From Talinum fruticosum (Eukaryota; Streptophyta; Magnoliopsida; Caryophyllales; Talinaceae): a stretch of 64,000 nt of DNA. Of this stretch, positions 24,170 to 35,001 are shown piece after piece. The translations under genes were made by a program, and so were the position numbers. The stretch is from the NCBI GenBank assembly GCA_021018815.1, contig JAITYX010000004.1:6638001-6702000 (forward strand). The letters are read 5' to 3'. Position 1 is the stretch's first letter, and each line of letters begins with the position of its first letter. The notes below the pieces were generated by a model. That model made no database searches. It was not told where the DNA came from and was given only the letters and a program-made list of their open reading frames with translations.

Positions 24170-26124
24170 TAATCAATCTCAGTTTCTTGTCAACATTACG
24201 CAAGTGTACTTTGCCAATTTTGTGACTTCTCAAACCTTCTCACAAACCTATTGCCTATTAACTTTCTAATCTCCTCCAACATAGTCAAACAAGGCAGGCT
24301 TATAAACTTAGTATAGCATGATTGAAACTCTCCACAAAGTTGTTAGTGTTATCCTCACATTTCAACTTGTCATCACACTTGAACTTAGCCCAAAAATCTA
24401 ATGGCCCGGTGTCTTCCAGCCAATGATACTGCTGTTGGATCAACTTGCTTAATTTTTCAATAACCTTTACATGAACATATGGGGCATATGCATTTGCAGC
24501 AATATAAAAATAGACATGGAAACAAGCACCTAGGTGAAAAGAACACAAGTAAATCCTCATATTAGAAATGCGAGAAGAAGAAGAAAAAAATAGAGAAATG
24601 ACTACATATTTATGTGGCTTACCCGAAAAATGTGCAGCAAAGTTCTTAAAATAATGTATGATACAAATCCTCCTTGAGGAAGTGGACATGACTTTACTCA
24701 AGGCAGATATGATTCCCTTAAAAAAATAAAGGAAAACAACTAAGTAAGAAACTCGGAAGAGAAGGGAGAAGTTGCATTTTAGAAACTAAGTACGAAACTA
24801 AGCAAGAAACCGAAAATGAAGAAAAACTAACCTTGTGCACTGTCGATATGAAGTTGTATCCGGATTGATCCTCTCCTGCATCAAGAGTCCTCACCAAAAA
24901 ATTGAGAAATAAACTCCACCCTTTTCATTTTTCATTTCAGCCATTGCATATGCTAAAGGAAACTGTCCATTATTTCCATCTAAAGTCATGGCGGTGAAAG
25001 CACTTCCCTATACACTCCTTTAAGGTGAGTTGCATCTATAGTAATGAGAGGCCTGTAGTATTCTTTGAAAGCAGCAATAGCGGGACCAACACATATCACC
25101 ATATACTTAAAAATTGGGTTCTTGGTAGGCATTTGATCAACTCATGTTATCGTGCAAACAGAACATGGGTTTTTGGCTTCAAACTCCTCTATTAAGTGTG
25201 CCAAATACTTGTACCCTTCTTTACGCTTCCCTTCAATTGCAGATTTTATAATTTTCTTAGCCATCCAGCAAATGTAATTTGGGACATCAGTTGAATACTT
25301 CCCCATGATGATTGTTTGCATTCCTTTGACATCCATTTTTGGGGAAGCTATGAAGTAAGAAAGAAGCTTTTCAGCAACCTAAGGAGATGATGCCATCCTA
25401 TTTCTCTTAAGCCTATCACAAACATGCTTCCCAGTATGTACCTTCACCATCCAGGTTTTTACTGTCTACAAGAGCACTACAATGAATCCCCTAAGTGCAT
25501 CTAGGAACTTCACATCTTTGAGTGTATCTAGTCGGCTCATTCTTCATCTTTTTCATCCGAAAGCCTTCTTATATGCAGTACTCCCTCATGACTACAAGTA
25601 AATCCTTCTTGCATGTAAAGATGTGACCGAGTGATAGCACTAATTTTTCCATTCCCGTTCCTTTTCCACAAGGTTCCTTGTGCCAATATCCTAGCCATTT
25701 TTTATTACCAAATTCATATCTCCATCCTTATCAACAATTTGTGCACCTAATTGCATTCTTCTATTAGCTCGGGTTTCAACCTCATTTACTTCTTCGACTC
25801 ACTAGATAAATTCTCCTCCTCTGCGAGATACTTTTTCATCATCATCACTGTCAGTAGCATCATCATCATCACCTAAACTAAAATTTTCATCCTCACTTGT
25901 CATTAGTAGTTAGTTCATCACCACCCAATGTCACAGACAACCATATTACCTCTAAGAATTTGAACTTTAATCTCCTCGTCATCATCCCAGTCATCCCTAT
26001 TCTCCTCCCACTCGGGTTCTTTGGCAAGTAACTTTACATCAAAATAAACTAACTCATCCAGTCCAAGTTCATCTAACTCAATATCATTGGGTGAAGCAGG
26101 CTTAGTTTTGGTTTGAGATGACAT
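24170..26124 (-). pseudogene. MuDR-type MULE transposase, decayed
   Basis: Reading minus from 26,124, an acidic N-terminal region (EWEENRDDWDDDEE; later DDDDDATDSDDDE) is followed by a Cys/His-type region with WMVKVHTGKHVCDRLKRNRMASS-like residues (25,440-25,380). Next comes the MDVKGMQ to NPCSVCTIT block (25,336-25,142). ITIDATHLKG at about 25,045 carries the first catalytic Asp of the MULE DDE domain. The frame from 24,701 resembles MuDR transposases: CIIHYFKNFAAHFSG, AANAYAPY, KLSKLIQQQYHWL, then ESFNHAI. Several frameshifts and stops separate the blocks. The C-terminal zinc knuckle is missing, replaced by the copia fragment at about 24,165. Terminal inverted repeats were not found. Confidence 0.85.
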
Positions 26125-26564
26125 GGTGTATGCTTTGGTTAGGGAACCTCTGGTTTTTAAGTTTGGGTGAGGTGGGCATGGTTTGGGATGACCTAGTGCA
26201 TGGTTTGGTTGAGGGATCTTTGGTTTCGTAGGTTTAGATTTAGGATTGGGTGAGGCAAGATTGGTTTGGGAAGACCCAATGCATGGTTTGGTAGGAATGG
26301 ACTTGGGTTTGGGTGAGGCGGCTTTGGTTTGGGAAGACCTGGTGCATGGTTTGGGTTGGAGATCAACTTCGAGTAAGGCGAGGCTTGATTGGAGGTGAAT
26401 TTATGTCTGGTTTGGGGAAGAAATGGTTGCCTTTTCTTTGGGTTGGGCGTTAGGGTTTTGCTTTTGTGGACCTTGGTGTTGTGGGATTTATTGGGGATTT
26501 TGCCACACACCTTGTCGGTGGTCTTATAGGTATTAATTTGGCAGGCTGGGAAAAAGGGGGTCAA
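26090..26564 (-). repeat. Degenerate 60-85 base minisatellite upstream of the MuDR frame
   Basis: At least four imperfect units start near 26,090, 26,165, 26,253 and 26,317. Each contains a GGGTGAGGCRR-like start, a TTTGGTTTGGGA core and a GCATGGTTTGG end. On the minus strand they encode a Pro/Asn-rich repeat (PNHALGLPKP type) in the frame 26,564-26,193, which stops just before the recognised MuDR part. This is probably the transposase N-terminal low-complexity region cut off by a frameshift. Confidence 0.65.
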
Positions 26565-26872
26565 AATCGGTGTGTAAACCCAAGTATTACTTGGCTAATT
26601 GTGGGAACCAAGGCTGGGACCGACCGAGTTTTCCCACGAATGTCGGGTCTCTTTTTAAAGAATGATTTTGAAGATGGTTTTGGAAGTTAATTATAAATGG
26701 GGGATGAATGTTTTATTAAGATTTTTAAATTTTATAATCTAATTTAAAATGAATTAGGTAAAATTTGAATGGCGGTTTTATCAATTATTTTATTTTAGAA
26801 ATTATTTTCGAAGTCCCGAGATATTATTTCTTAACCCAAAAATAAAGAAAATTAGGGTTTTCTATTTCTATC

Positions 26873-26925
26873 GTGAGGCTTTAGGGCCAAACCGGTGAAA
26901 ACACCGGTTTGGACCCAAGCCTCAC
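26873..26925. repeat. 53-nt near-perfect hairpin
   Basis: GTGAGGCTT at 26,873 pairs with AAGCCTCAC ending at 26,925. GGG pairs with CCC, and CCAAACCGGTG pairs with CACCGGTTTGG, all around an AAAA loop. Only a TA bulge and a single A bulge interrupt about 23 paired positions. It lies just upstream of the MuDR remnant, and its origin is unknown. Confidence 0.9.
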
Positions 26926-26929
26926 CCAT

Positions 26930-27914
26930 TGGTCACTCGGTCTTGCAACTGACCTACACGTGGTGGTAGGCGGCGTCGACCAGCGAGCCTTTGGCCCGGG
27001 CTGGCAGATCTAGAATTCTTTTTTTTTTTTATTGTTCAGTTAGAAAAGGTCAAGAAGCAATAGAAGAATTAAATCAAAATAGGAGTCGTCAGTCAATTCT
27101 CTTCTTCGTACACCCCCTTCAATCCTCCCCTCCATTCCATGGCCACCGTTCCAGGCAAAAGGCTCCTCCTAAATATTTTCCAACCACTTGCTCAAACTCT
27201 ATAATTTTCGGTGAAATGCACTTCTCTCGCTTGTCCTGTCCTCTATCTTTTCCGGCATCACTCTTTTGTGAATCATAAAGCCGGTACCAATTTTTATCTT
27301 TTTCCAGCAACAAATGCACACGGAGAGAGAGAGAGATATATACCTTTATATAACCCTCTGTGGCATGCTTGTTTCCATTGAATATAGACAGAAAGGTGTG
27401 TTAGAGGTTGGGGAGCGATAAATTCTTAGCCCCTTTGGTCGAAACAATGGACATCGGTAACGGAGATAATGGAGGTGGGTTGGTGGGAGGAGAAAATACT
27501 ATGAAGAGCTGTTAGATGCAATTAGAAAATTTGTCTAAACTTCACACATGATCGTCGGAGTTCATGGTGGCTGGCGATGGGTCGACAATACCGGCAAATG
27601 AAATTTTTATTGGGAGGGAGGGTTTCCCCTTTTTGAATTCAATTTATTTTTGAGTCTTGTAGTTGCTAAATGGGTAATTCAACAAAACCAAATAGTTATT
27701 CATTTATTAAATTTAATCATATTGTAAAAATATATATTTTGATTTTAAAACCTATTTTAAAACTTAATTAAAAGCGAAAAAAAACCAATGTTACGATCAA
27801 ATCATTACACATGCATGATCGAGACCGATCTATTTTACCGTGGTTATCATGGTTGTAGTATAGTAACAACCACTATAACTTTTGCTTTTTTAAATTATAT
27901 TATCTTATATATAG
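26930..27914. other. Flank of MuDR remnant, no gene recognised
   Basis: Mixed-composition DNA with a (GA)n tract near 27,323-27,334 and a TATATATACC-type string after it. The short frames at 26,991-27,319 on both strands overlap and show no domain. It could contain the promoter and terminal repeat of the MULE, but I found no matching repeat. Confidence 0.35.
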
Positions 27915-28036
27915 GGATGACAACAAGGTGGCTCGAGGTCAAGGAGTGCCCTCCCTGTCCCTGTCCTCGTCCCCGCTTCGAAGGGAGAAATTGGTCCCGA
28001 CCTCGACCCTTGCGGGTCCCCGAAAATTGTGTATAA
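27915..28036 (+). mobile_element. GC-rich hAT-like MITE end (GGGATGRCAA type)
   Basis: TAGGGATGACAAC is followed by about 100 bases of alternating CCCTGTCC/CCCCG/GGTCCC motifs in an otherwise AT-rich context. TAGGGATGGCAA plus G/C-rich GGGG/CCCC strings is a common plant MITE end, probably hAT-derived. The other end is not obvious. A similar type of sequence, inverted, lies at 39,420-39,565. Confidence 0.35.
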
Positions 28037-28219
28037 ATGTTCAGCCAAATACAAATTAAACAATTTTCAAACTAAAAGAAAATCAAATAAACCCATAATT
28101 TTGGATTATTTCTAAAGCAATTCATTGCACAATCTTGACAATCACCGCTAAATTACATAATCAATGGGCAACTGAAGTGAAAAGAAAGTAGTTGGCTGTA
28201 GCGACTGAGATAGCTTTCC

Positions 28220-28243
28220 TTGTGTGTGTGTGTGTGTGTGAGT

Positions 28244-28334
<91 letters not shown>
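28220..28334. repeat. Compound (GT)n(GA)n microsatellite
   Basis: About 73 bases of GT with a few AGTGTG interruptions are followed directly by about 42 bases of GA. The three frames through it are artefacts of the repeat. Confidence 0.97.
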
Positions 28335-28336
<2 letters not shown>

Positions 28337-28494
28337 TCACACTTAGCCAAGCATTAGTGAAGCGGAACAAAGCAAACTTCAAATTGCAAAACTGAAAAGA
28401 GCAGAAAGAGAGAGGAGGGAACGGTGGAAAATTATATAATATATCCGTATGTATATTTTAATATACATGCGGATGGCACGTGACCTTCAATTAG

Positions 28495-28867
28495 CAAAAG
28501 ACCTTCGGCTTCCTCCCGCTCTCGGCTTTCTCTCTCCTCTCATTTCTCTCTCCTCTCATTTCACTTTCTTCTTCGATCGGTGGAACGCTTCTCGTTGCTC
28601 TCCCAGGTAAGAATTGTGCCCTAATTTCTTCTACACTTCGTCATTGAGGATTGCTCGAGGTTTCGTGCGCTCATTCTAGCTCGATTTCTTGTTTATCTCT
28701 TTCGTAAGTTCCAATTTCTTGTATTTGGAGATGATTTTTCGGTTTTCGAAGGTTTAGTTTCATTCATCATTTTTAGGCTCAATTTTACGGTTGTTTTTCT
28801 TCTCTAATTTGTAGCTTCCTGCATAAGATGGATGTACCGGGCTTTCTTCTCAAAATGCTGAAACAAG
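28495..28867 (+). other. Orphan gene 5' end: leader exon, intron, short coding exon
   Basis: A CT-rich leader (28,500-28,606) ends CTCTCCCAG|GTAAG, a strong donor. The intron runs 28,607-28,814 and ends TTTGTAG. The next exon, 28,815-28,867, has an ATG at 28,828 coding MDVPGFLLKMLKQ and ends CAAG|GTAAGG, another strong donor. Composition and both splice sites are typical of an expressed plant gene. I found no convincing third exon in the next 2.4 kb, so the gene is truncated, captured by the neighbouring MULE-like region, or has a distant exon. The family is not recognised. Confidence 0.45.
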
Positions 28868-31340
28868 GTAAGGGATTTTTAATTTTTATAGTTGTTCGAT
28901 TTCACTTTCATTGTTCTCTGTTTTCAATTTTATATTCTAGGGTTTACAACTGGTGAAAATATTACTAATTGAGTTTATGAAATTACTTGTTGTGATTCTA
29001 GGGTTCTAATTTGTTTGATTTTCATTTTTATTATTCTATTTCATTATTAAATTTGCCTACCATTGGGGATCACACTTCATGTACACGGCACATGTATCTA
29101 TTCATCAATTCAGCTATTTGATGTCATTTGAGGTCTATTTGTACTTGTGTGGCCGAGAATGGGCATCACTATCAGTAATGACCTTTTGCTAGGATTTGTG
29201 GAATTTTATTCACACTACTCGCTACATTGGAGCTTTATTCACATATAGTACACTCGAGCACTTGACTTAGGAAGTATACTTCGTAGTCAAGTATGCTTCT
29301 CAACAGAAAAAGTCTTTCAAAAACGAGGTACCACAATTAGTATGCGAGATATAGATAATAGATCTTCCTGCCTTTTTGGGTGTTTTTCTTGATGTTGTTG
29401 TGTGATACTTGCCTTTTTTACCAATTTATTGAAATATCATCTTCTTGCATTTTCTTGTTATTGTCGGTTTCTATTATTTACTCACCTGGTCTAGCTTTCT
29501 TCTTTGGTCTTGATGTTTAGTATCCCATCGTGAGTTGTGTGCGACAATTGTTCTGTTCCGTGACTGAAAAAATAGACTACTTTATCACAAATTGTATAAT
29601 TACGTACATAATTTCCGGAGTAGCATTGGGAAATTTCGAATGGCTTTTGGAGGAGGAACATGTGGTCCTCTAAAGTTTTGAAATGTATGAAACCTAGAAG
29701 AGGTTGCTATGGCTGCGAGTATTTGAACTTTGTGAGTTTGTGTTATCCGGTGGATGCACTTGTCTAGAGATAGACTTTGGCAAAATTGATATGAGATCCG
29801 AAACCCGAAGTAGGCAAACCACTAACCCCAATTTGGCTCGAAACCAAAAATGACCCAACCGGAACCGAAACTTACCAGGACTTTTTACCAATTCATTTCT
29901 TTATCTAAAGTTGCTTATCTTTGCAAAACTTACCGAACCGAAACCCCAATTGCAAAAGCTGGAAGAGTTTGTAACAACTTGAAGTGAACTGTGTGCCGAG
30001 TATTAGTGTTATTGTCATTAAGATGGGCTAGCAAAGCAATGAGTATAGTATTTGTTTACAATCGCAATTTTTGTGGCTGAGGACATTTTCAAAGTTTTGC
30101 TTCAGTATCCTAAGTCCTAATGCATTTTTAGCAAGAATGTCTCTTGCATCCCTTAATCTGGGATGTGGATTGGCGCTTAGTTCACAAATTTGGTTTAATT
30201 CTCACTTTAGATTGCTTGTCCACTGGAATGCGCCGGGGGTAGATTATGGCGCTTTCTTGGTAACTATGTCCTAAACCACGATCAAGTCAATGGTAGAGTA
30301 CGAGACATGAATATTTTGGGTAATCTAGTATGGAATAATATATTATTATTAGAGCTTATATCCTGCCCCTTCTATGTGTGGATGCGAGTGGGGTATGGGT
30401 AGAATGATTACGGTTGTATACGTCGCTCTTTAGTGTGTTTCTGCGGACCTTGGTCATCTAATTTAATTTGGGTCCGCTTTCCTGAGAAACCTCTCATCAT
30501 ATACCCCTTCTCTTGAAAACTAAAATAAATGTTCTCTGCTGGATACACACAACAATTGAAAGAGAAATTATGTGGGATTTGTTGTTAATGTTGCTCGAAC
30601 AGGGAGATTTATTAACCTAATTCCATGGTGGATTACGACCGGTACGAATTTTTCTTTTTTTTTCTCAAATAATGTTCTGGAATTTTTCTTTTTTACTTGG
30701 GATGATTGTATTGCACTTCCTTCTTGGCTTGAAAACATAGTTCTGATTTTGCATACGGGATGAATGATATTGTTGATTTACATCGTTGTTCGAAACATAA
30801 TTTCATGAAAAATTTATGCTCTTCAAAGATATTGAAGTTTCCCTCTAACTTGGATATTCGTTGATACGTCATCTTGCTGATGAATACTAATTGAAAAGGG
30901 AAGAAGGTCATGTAGGGGACTTTCAAATTTCTTTATGGTCTACGCTAATCTCATTGATAAGAAAAACTAGGATACATGCGGCTTAAGTCGACTTCTATCC
31001 TAAAATCAATTAGCGAGTAGGTAGATCCTATATCTCGATTTATTTGAGTGCTTTGTAACTTGTGACTCACATTTTCTTGAGCCACTGAAAACAATGCACT
31101 CAGGTAAATTGGGATTTAAGGTAGTACTAAGCTAGGAAACTAAGCAAAGAAAAATAGAAATGCAACTTCCGAAGCTCGAAACCGAAACAGTGATGAAGTA
31201 TGTTGAATTCCATGTAGAAGTCATCTTGCTGCAAACTGCTTGTCTTTAGATGGTGCTCCTTCTTAACCCAACTTTCATACCCCACATCCATCTTTAATTC
31301 TCTATCCCTTTTGTCCTGTTGTACTGCTGCAATCGGTAAG
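28868..31340. other. Unassigned DNA between orphan exon and C48-like gene
   Basis: Moderately AT-rich sequence with no recognisable coding domain. Frames at 29,694, 30,071, 30,572 and 30,693 have no family features. It may be an intron of the orphan gene or the 5' part of a large MULE-like element. Confidence 0.35.
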
Positions 31341-31350
31341 ATGTAGTAGT

Positions 31351-31540
31351 GTGCGGGGTACCTTTTGTCTGTGTAGGGTACCTTTTACGTTTTTCAGGAG
31401 TATCTTTTGTCCTGTGCGGGGTATCTTTTGTCACCTTGAGCTGTTATTAAGTTTGATTGAGTCTTTATCGAAATTAAGTTGTGCGAGGTACCTTTTGTCA
31501 TTTGCGGGGTACCTTTTCTATTTTTCGGGGTTATATATTT
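31351..31540 (+). repeat. Cluster of GTGCGGGGTACCTTTTGTC-type motifs
   Basis: Six or seven variants of a 17-19 base motif lie in 190 bases. They are at 31,351, 31,371 (GTGTAGGGTACC), 31,397, 31,413, 31,481 (GTGCGAGGTACC), 31,502, and a partial one at about 31,523. The cluster lies just upstream of the C48-like gene start at 31,597. Related copies lie at 32,778-32,833, 37,082, 37,223 and 38,521, all on the plus strand. Confidence 0.85.
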
Positions 31541-32777
31541 TCACGTTATCCTATTAGCTTATTAAAGGTTGTTATTTTCTTTCTTATGATAATAGCATGA
31601 GGAAAAAGCGAGTCAATCTTGTTGCACGTAAGAAATATAAAAGAACTCGTTCAGAAGTTTCACTGCAAGAAACTAATAATCTTGGTGCATTTAATTTAAT
31701 TTACTCTTTTAAATACTTTTTTATTAAGATTGTAATCAATCTTTATTGGTCGTTTAGGTGATAAAGATGTTTCTAGTATGGAACATGATCCTATCAAACT
31801 CAAGAGAAGAATGTCTCCTTGTTCTTTAGTTAGCTTTCTTTCAAATGTATCGGTGGAACAGAAGAGAGATATTATTGAGCTGGGTTTTGGTTCTTTATTT
31901 AGTTTGAAAATTGATGCAATCCCGTCAAGGCTATCTAGATGGCTTGTTGAAAACTTTGACACTTGTAGACGATCATTGAAGTTGGAAAATGATGAATTGA
32001 TCATTAGAGAAGAAGATGTGTATTTGACATTAGGCTTTCAAAGGGAACCTAAAGACGTTGAAGAGGCGAAAAAGAATGAACCAACTTTTTATAAGGAATA
32101 TGTTAATCGAGTGGAAGATTCAATGGGATGGGAAATTTCCATTGACATATCAACTTCTTGAAAAATTGAAACATCAAAGGCAAGGGGGTAATGATTTTAA
32201 GAAGAACTTTGTTGTTTTTGTGATTACTGCATTATTAAGGGACATCAAAGTCTAAAGGTTAATCATCTTGTGCTGAAAAGTGTTTTCAATTTGCAAGAGG
32301 TGAAGAACCTGAATTGGTGTAAATATACATTGGATAGTTTGGTTAAGTGTACGGACACATGGAAGCTGAAACCAAATGGAATATTTAGAGGCTCAATTCT
32401 ATTCTTGATGGTAAATACTCTAATTCATATAAAGTTTTAGAGTACAATGTGTTTTTATTGTAGAAATTTATGTTCTAATGATCTGTTTTCTTCTTTATCT
32501 TAAATTATAGCTTTGCTATGTGGATCGTGTCTTCTTCAAAACAAGAGTGATTGAAAGGAGATTTCTTATTTTATCAAATTGGACTGGGAAAGATCTTTTG
32601 GACGAGAATGAATTATGAAATGAAATATGTTGGGTGCTTTGGAAAAGGGGTTGTAGATGATAGAATTGTGGTACAAGATTCTCGAGAATTGACATTCAAG
32701 ATGAAGTTGATGAACGAGGTTAGGTCGAAAAAGGTATTGATAATGTATCCTCTTTCATATTATCTTTTTGTCTTTTT

Positions 32778-32833
32778 TAGTGTACCTTTTGTCACGTGCG
32801 GGGTACCTTTTCTCTTCTGCGGGGTCTTTTCTT
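32778..32833 (+). repeat. Three GTGCGGGGTACC-type motifs inside an intron
   Basis: Tandem variants at 32,778 (GTGTACCTTTTGTCAC), 32,795 (GTGCGGGGTACCTTTTCTC) and 32,816 (TCTGCGGGGTCTTTTC). They lie in a likely intron of the C48-like gene (about 32,734-32,852, with a GTATTG donor and a TTTTTGTAG acceptor). Confidence 0.85.
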
Positions 32834-34335
32834 ATTTTTTATTTTTTTGTAGGCATGTATTCATAAAGTTTCTACGTCAGTGAAGAACTTTTCGAATGCT
32901 TTAGTTGATGTTGTTCGGTCGGTTGGTAAGGCGCATAGGATGTTTCCAGTGAGTTCCGCCATGTCCAAAGTTGAAGGCACTTTGGTGGATGTATTAATTC
33001 GGTACTCAAAATTGGAAGTTTTTAAGGACGTAGCTGGTCCATCTGCGCAATGCGAAAATCTTCATGGTGGTGAACGTGAAAATCCCGATAGAGAAAAACA
33101 GGCACTTCCTTTAAGTCAAGATGACAACTTGTTTGCGAGATGATCAAGGATTTTGGGAGGCTTGCATTGAATTGGCCAAGACTTATGATCGGACTTCCGG
33201 TCCGGGCAACTTTACACCTCCAAGCTTTGATTTAGGATTTGATTTCACCTCATCTCAACCACCGCCTAATCAACCAAGTCATAGGGATGTAGAAGGTCAT
33301 AATCAACCAAGTCCTGGGGATCCCGGGGTTATCGAAGGTCATAATCAACGAAGTGATGGTGATGAAAGAGATCCTCGAAGTGGATCGAGTACTCACATAC
33401 AATGCAGCCCCAGTTGAGCCAAGATATTGGAAGTGCAACCACCAAGGAAGAAATTGCGAGGGCTTTATTTGAGGTCACCATACTTCCAAAGGCACATTGA
33501 TGCCTTGAAGTCTTTGACCGCCAAAGAGAAGCGCATTTCGATTGGGGTTTTCTTCCAATTGATGAAATTCATCTTGAGAGGCAATCCTGTAAGAAGTTTT
33601 TATTCTCATAAATTTATTAGATGTTAATTTTTATTTTTAGTGAAATATTATTTGCCGATGTACATTTCAAGGTTCCTAGATCGGTGATTAGAACTTTGGG
33701 GTGTGCGGATCATTTGGATCCTAATGTGATTGATTTATTCTCATACTTACTAAATCATTCGGAGAAATTGAAGGGTCCTCAATCACCGTCAAGGTTCTTT
33801 TTGGGTGTACTCCATATGTAAGTAATTTGTTGTTTTTAAGATACTTTAATTTGTGCTTGCTCTTTGTAGTCCATGTTCAATTAATTTAAATGTTATGACG
33901 TAGATGGACCTTAAAGGTGGGGGTGACGATAGTGAATATTCCGTGGAGAAGTTTAAGTCTTTTGAAAAAGATATAGATGATGCAATTCAAATGACTTCTC
34001 GGCTTGACATTCTAAAGTCAAATATGGTAAGATCTTTTTGTATTTGCATTTCGGTTGCTTGGCTTGATGTTGCTTTCATATGATGTTTAAACTTGTGTTG
34101 ATATGTGCGAGATATTCTTTCCTATATTCCATAATGGGCGTTACTTTGTCGTGTGTTTCAATTTGTTGAGAAAGAAGGTGGAGATTATAGATAATGTTTC
34201 TCGGAAAAGTCATGGTGATTATACCATTGTTTACCTCTTGGTAATCTTCTACCTTAATTTTATCGTTTTTTTTTCTTTTTGAATTAGAACCACCTTATGA
34301 CATTACGGTTAAAGATTATCTAAACCATAGTTAAA

Positions 34336-34440
34336 TATTCACTGTATTAGAGAAAAGGTTCACTACATTAGAGAAAAGATTCACTGCATTACAAAAAAGA
34401 TTCACTGTAATAGAAAACAGGTCCACTAAAGTTCTATGAA
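34336..34440 (+). repeat. Short tandem array of a GGTTCACTGCAATAGAGAAAA-like unit
   Basis: Four to five imperfect 20-22 base units of the form ATTCACTGYATTAGAGAAAA lie in a row, ending with CCACTAAAGTTCTAT. A second array with the same end is at 35,694-35,770. The first lies in a likely intron of the C48-like gene, the second downstream of it. Confidence 0.75.
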
Positions 34441-35001
34441 AATTATGTGAAAAATATACCATAACTATACCATGTTTTTTTTTTTTTTTTGCCGAGTGTC
34501 ATTGCTTTTCGGAATACTATCATCGTTGTATAAATAGAATCCCAAGATCAACAAGGGGTAAAGTTGTTTCTTTGGCTAGTTTCCAACTTGAACATTTGAA
34601 ATTGCCATGGACAACTATTGCTTGAACGAATCATATTATGATTCGGGGATTTATGCAATGCGGCACATGGAGACGTACAAGGGAGATCCTGACAAATGGG
34701 ATGCTGGATTTAAGAAATGCAATGTAAGTTGAAATACTTTTTGAGTTTATAAGATGTTATTGATTGAGTTTCTTATATTTCTTTTTTCCTTCTACAGGAT
34801 GCATTGTTGAAGAAATTAAGGGCCAAATATTGCTACAATATCATCATCAATGATCAAAATGAACTTTCTTCTTTGAATGAAAATAAGTGTCAAAATTACC
34901 AAAATAGAATTATAAAAGAGTTGTCCTTCAGTGGTTCTCAATTAGAGAATGAGCGAGGAAGGTGCTCCTGTAAGAAGGAGAAGCGGGAGGCTGCATGGTA
35001 A

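Larger units (their letters stand above)
31597..35001 (+). pseudogene. C48 (Ulp1-like) peptidase gene of a MULE-like element, broken
   Basis: An ATG at 31,597 opens MRKKRVNLVARKKYKRTR. An intron (about 31,686-31,758) leads to a region resembling N-terminal domains of plant transposon-borne C48 proteins (IPSRLSRWLVENFDTCRRS, EDVYLTLGFQREPKD; 31,778-32,161). Frameshifts and introns follow. Later blocks are LRSPYFQRHIDALKSL (33,450-33,500), VHFKVPRSVIRTLG (33,660) and the protease core RYFVVCFNLLRKKVEIIDN (34,139-34,195), then YYDSGIYAMRHMETYKG (34,634-34,684). The expected catalytic His before YF is Arg, and the expected Cys in D-C-G is Ser. The reading frame stops at 35,001. Ulp1-like genes are known passengers of plant MULEs. 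Several stops and shifts make a functional product unlikely. Confidence 0.7.

Noticed and set aside
28153..28395. Three frames with Ser/Leu, Thr/His or Val/Cys runs
   Set aside because: They are translations of the (GT)n(GA)n microsatellite.
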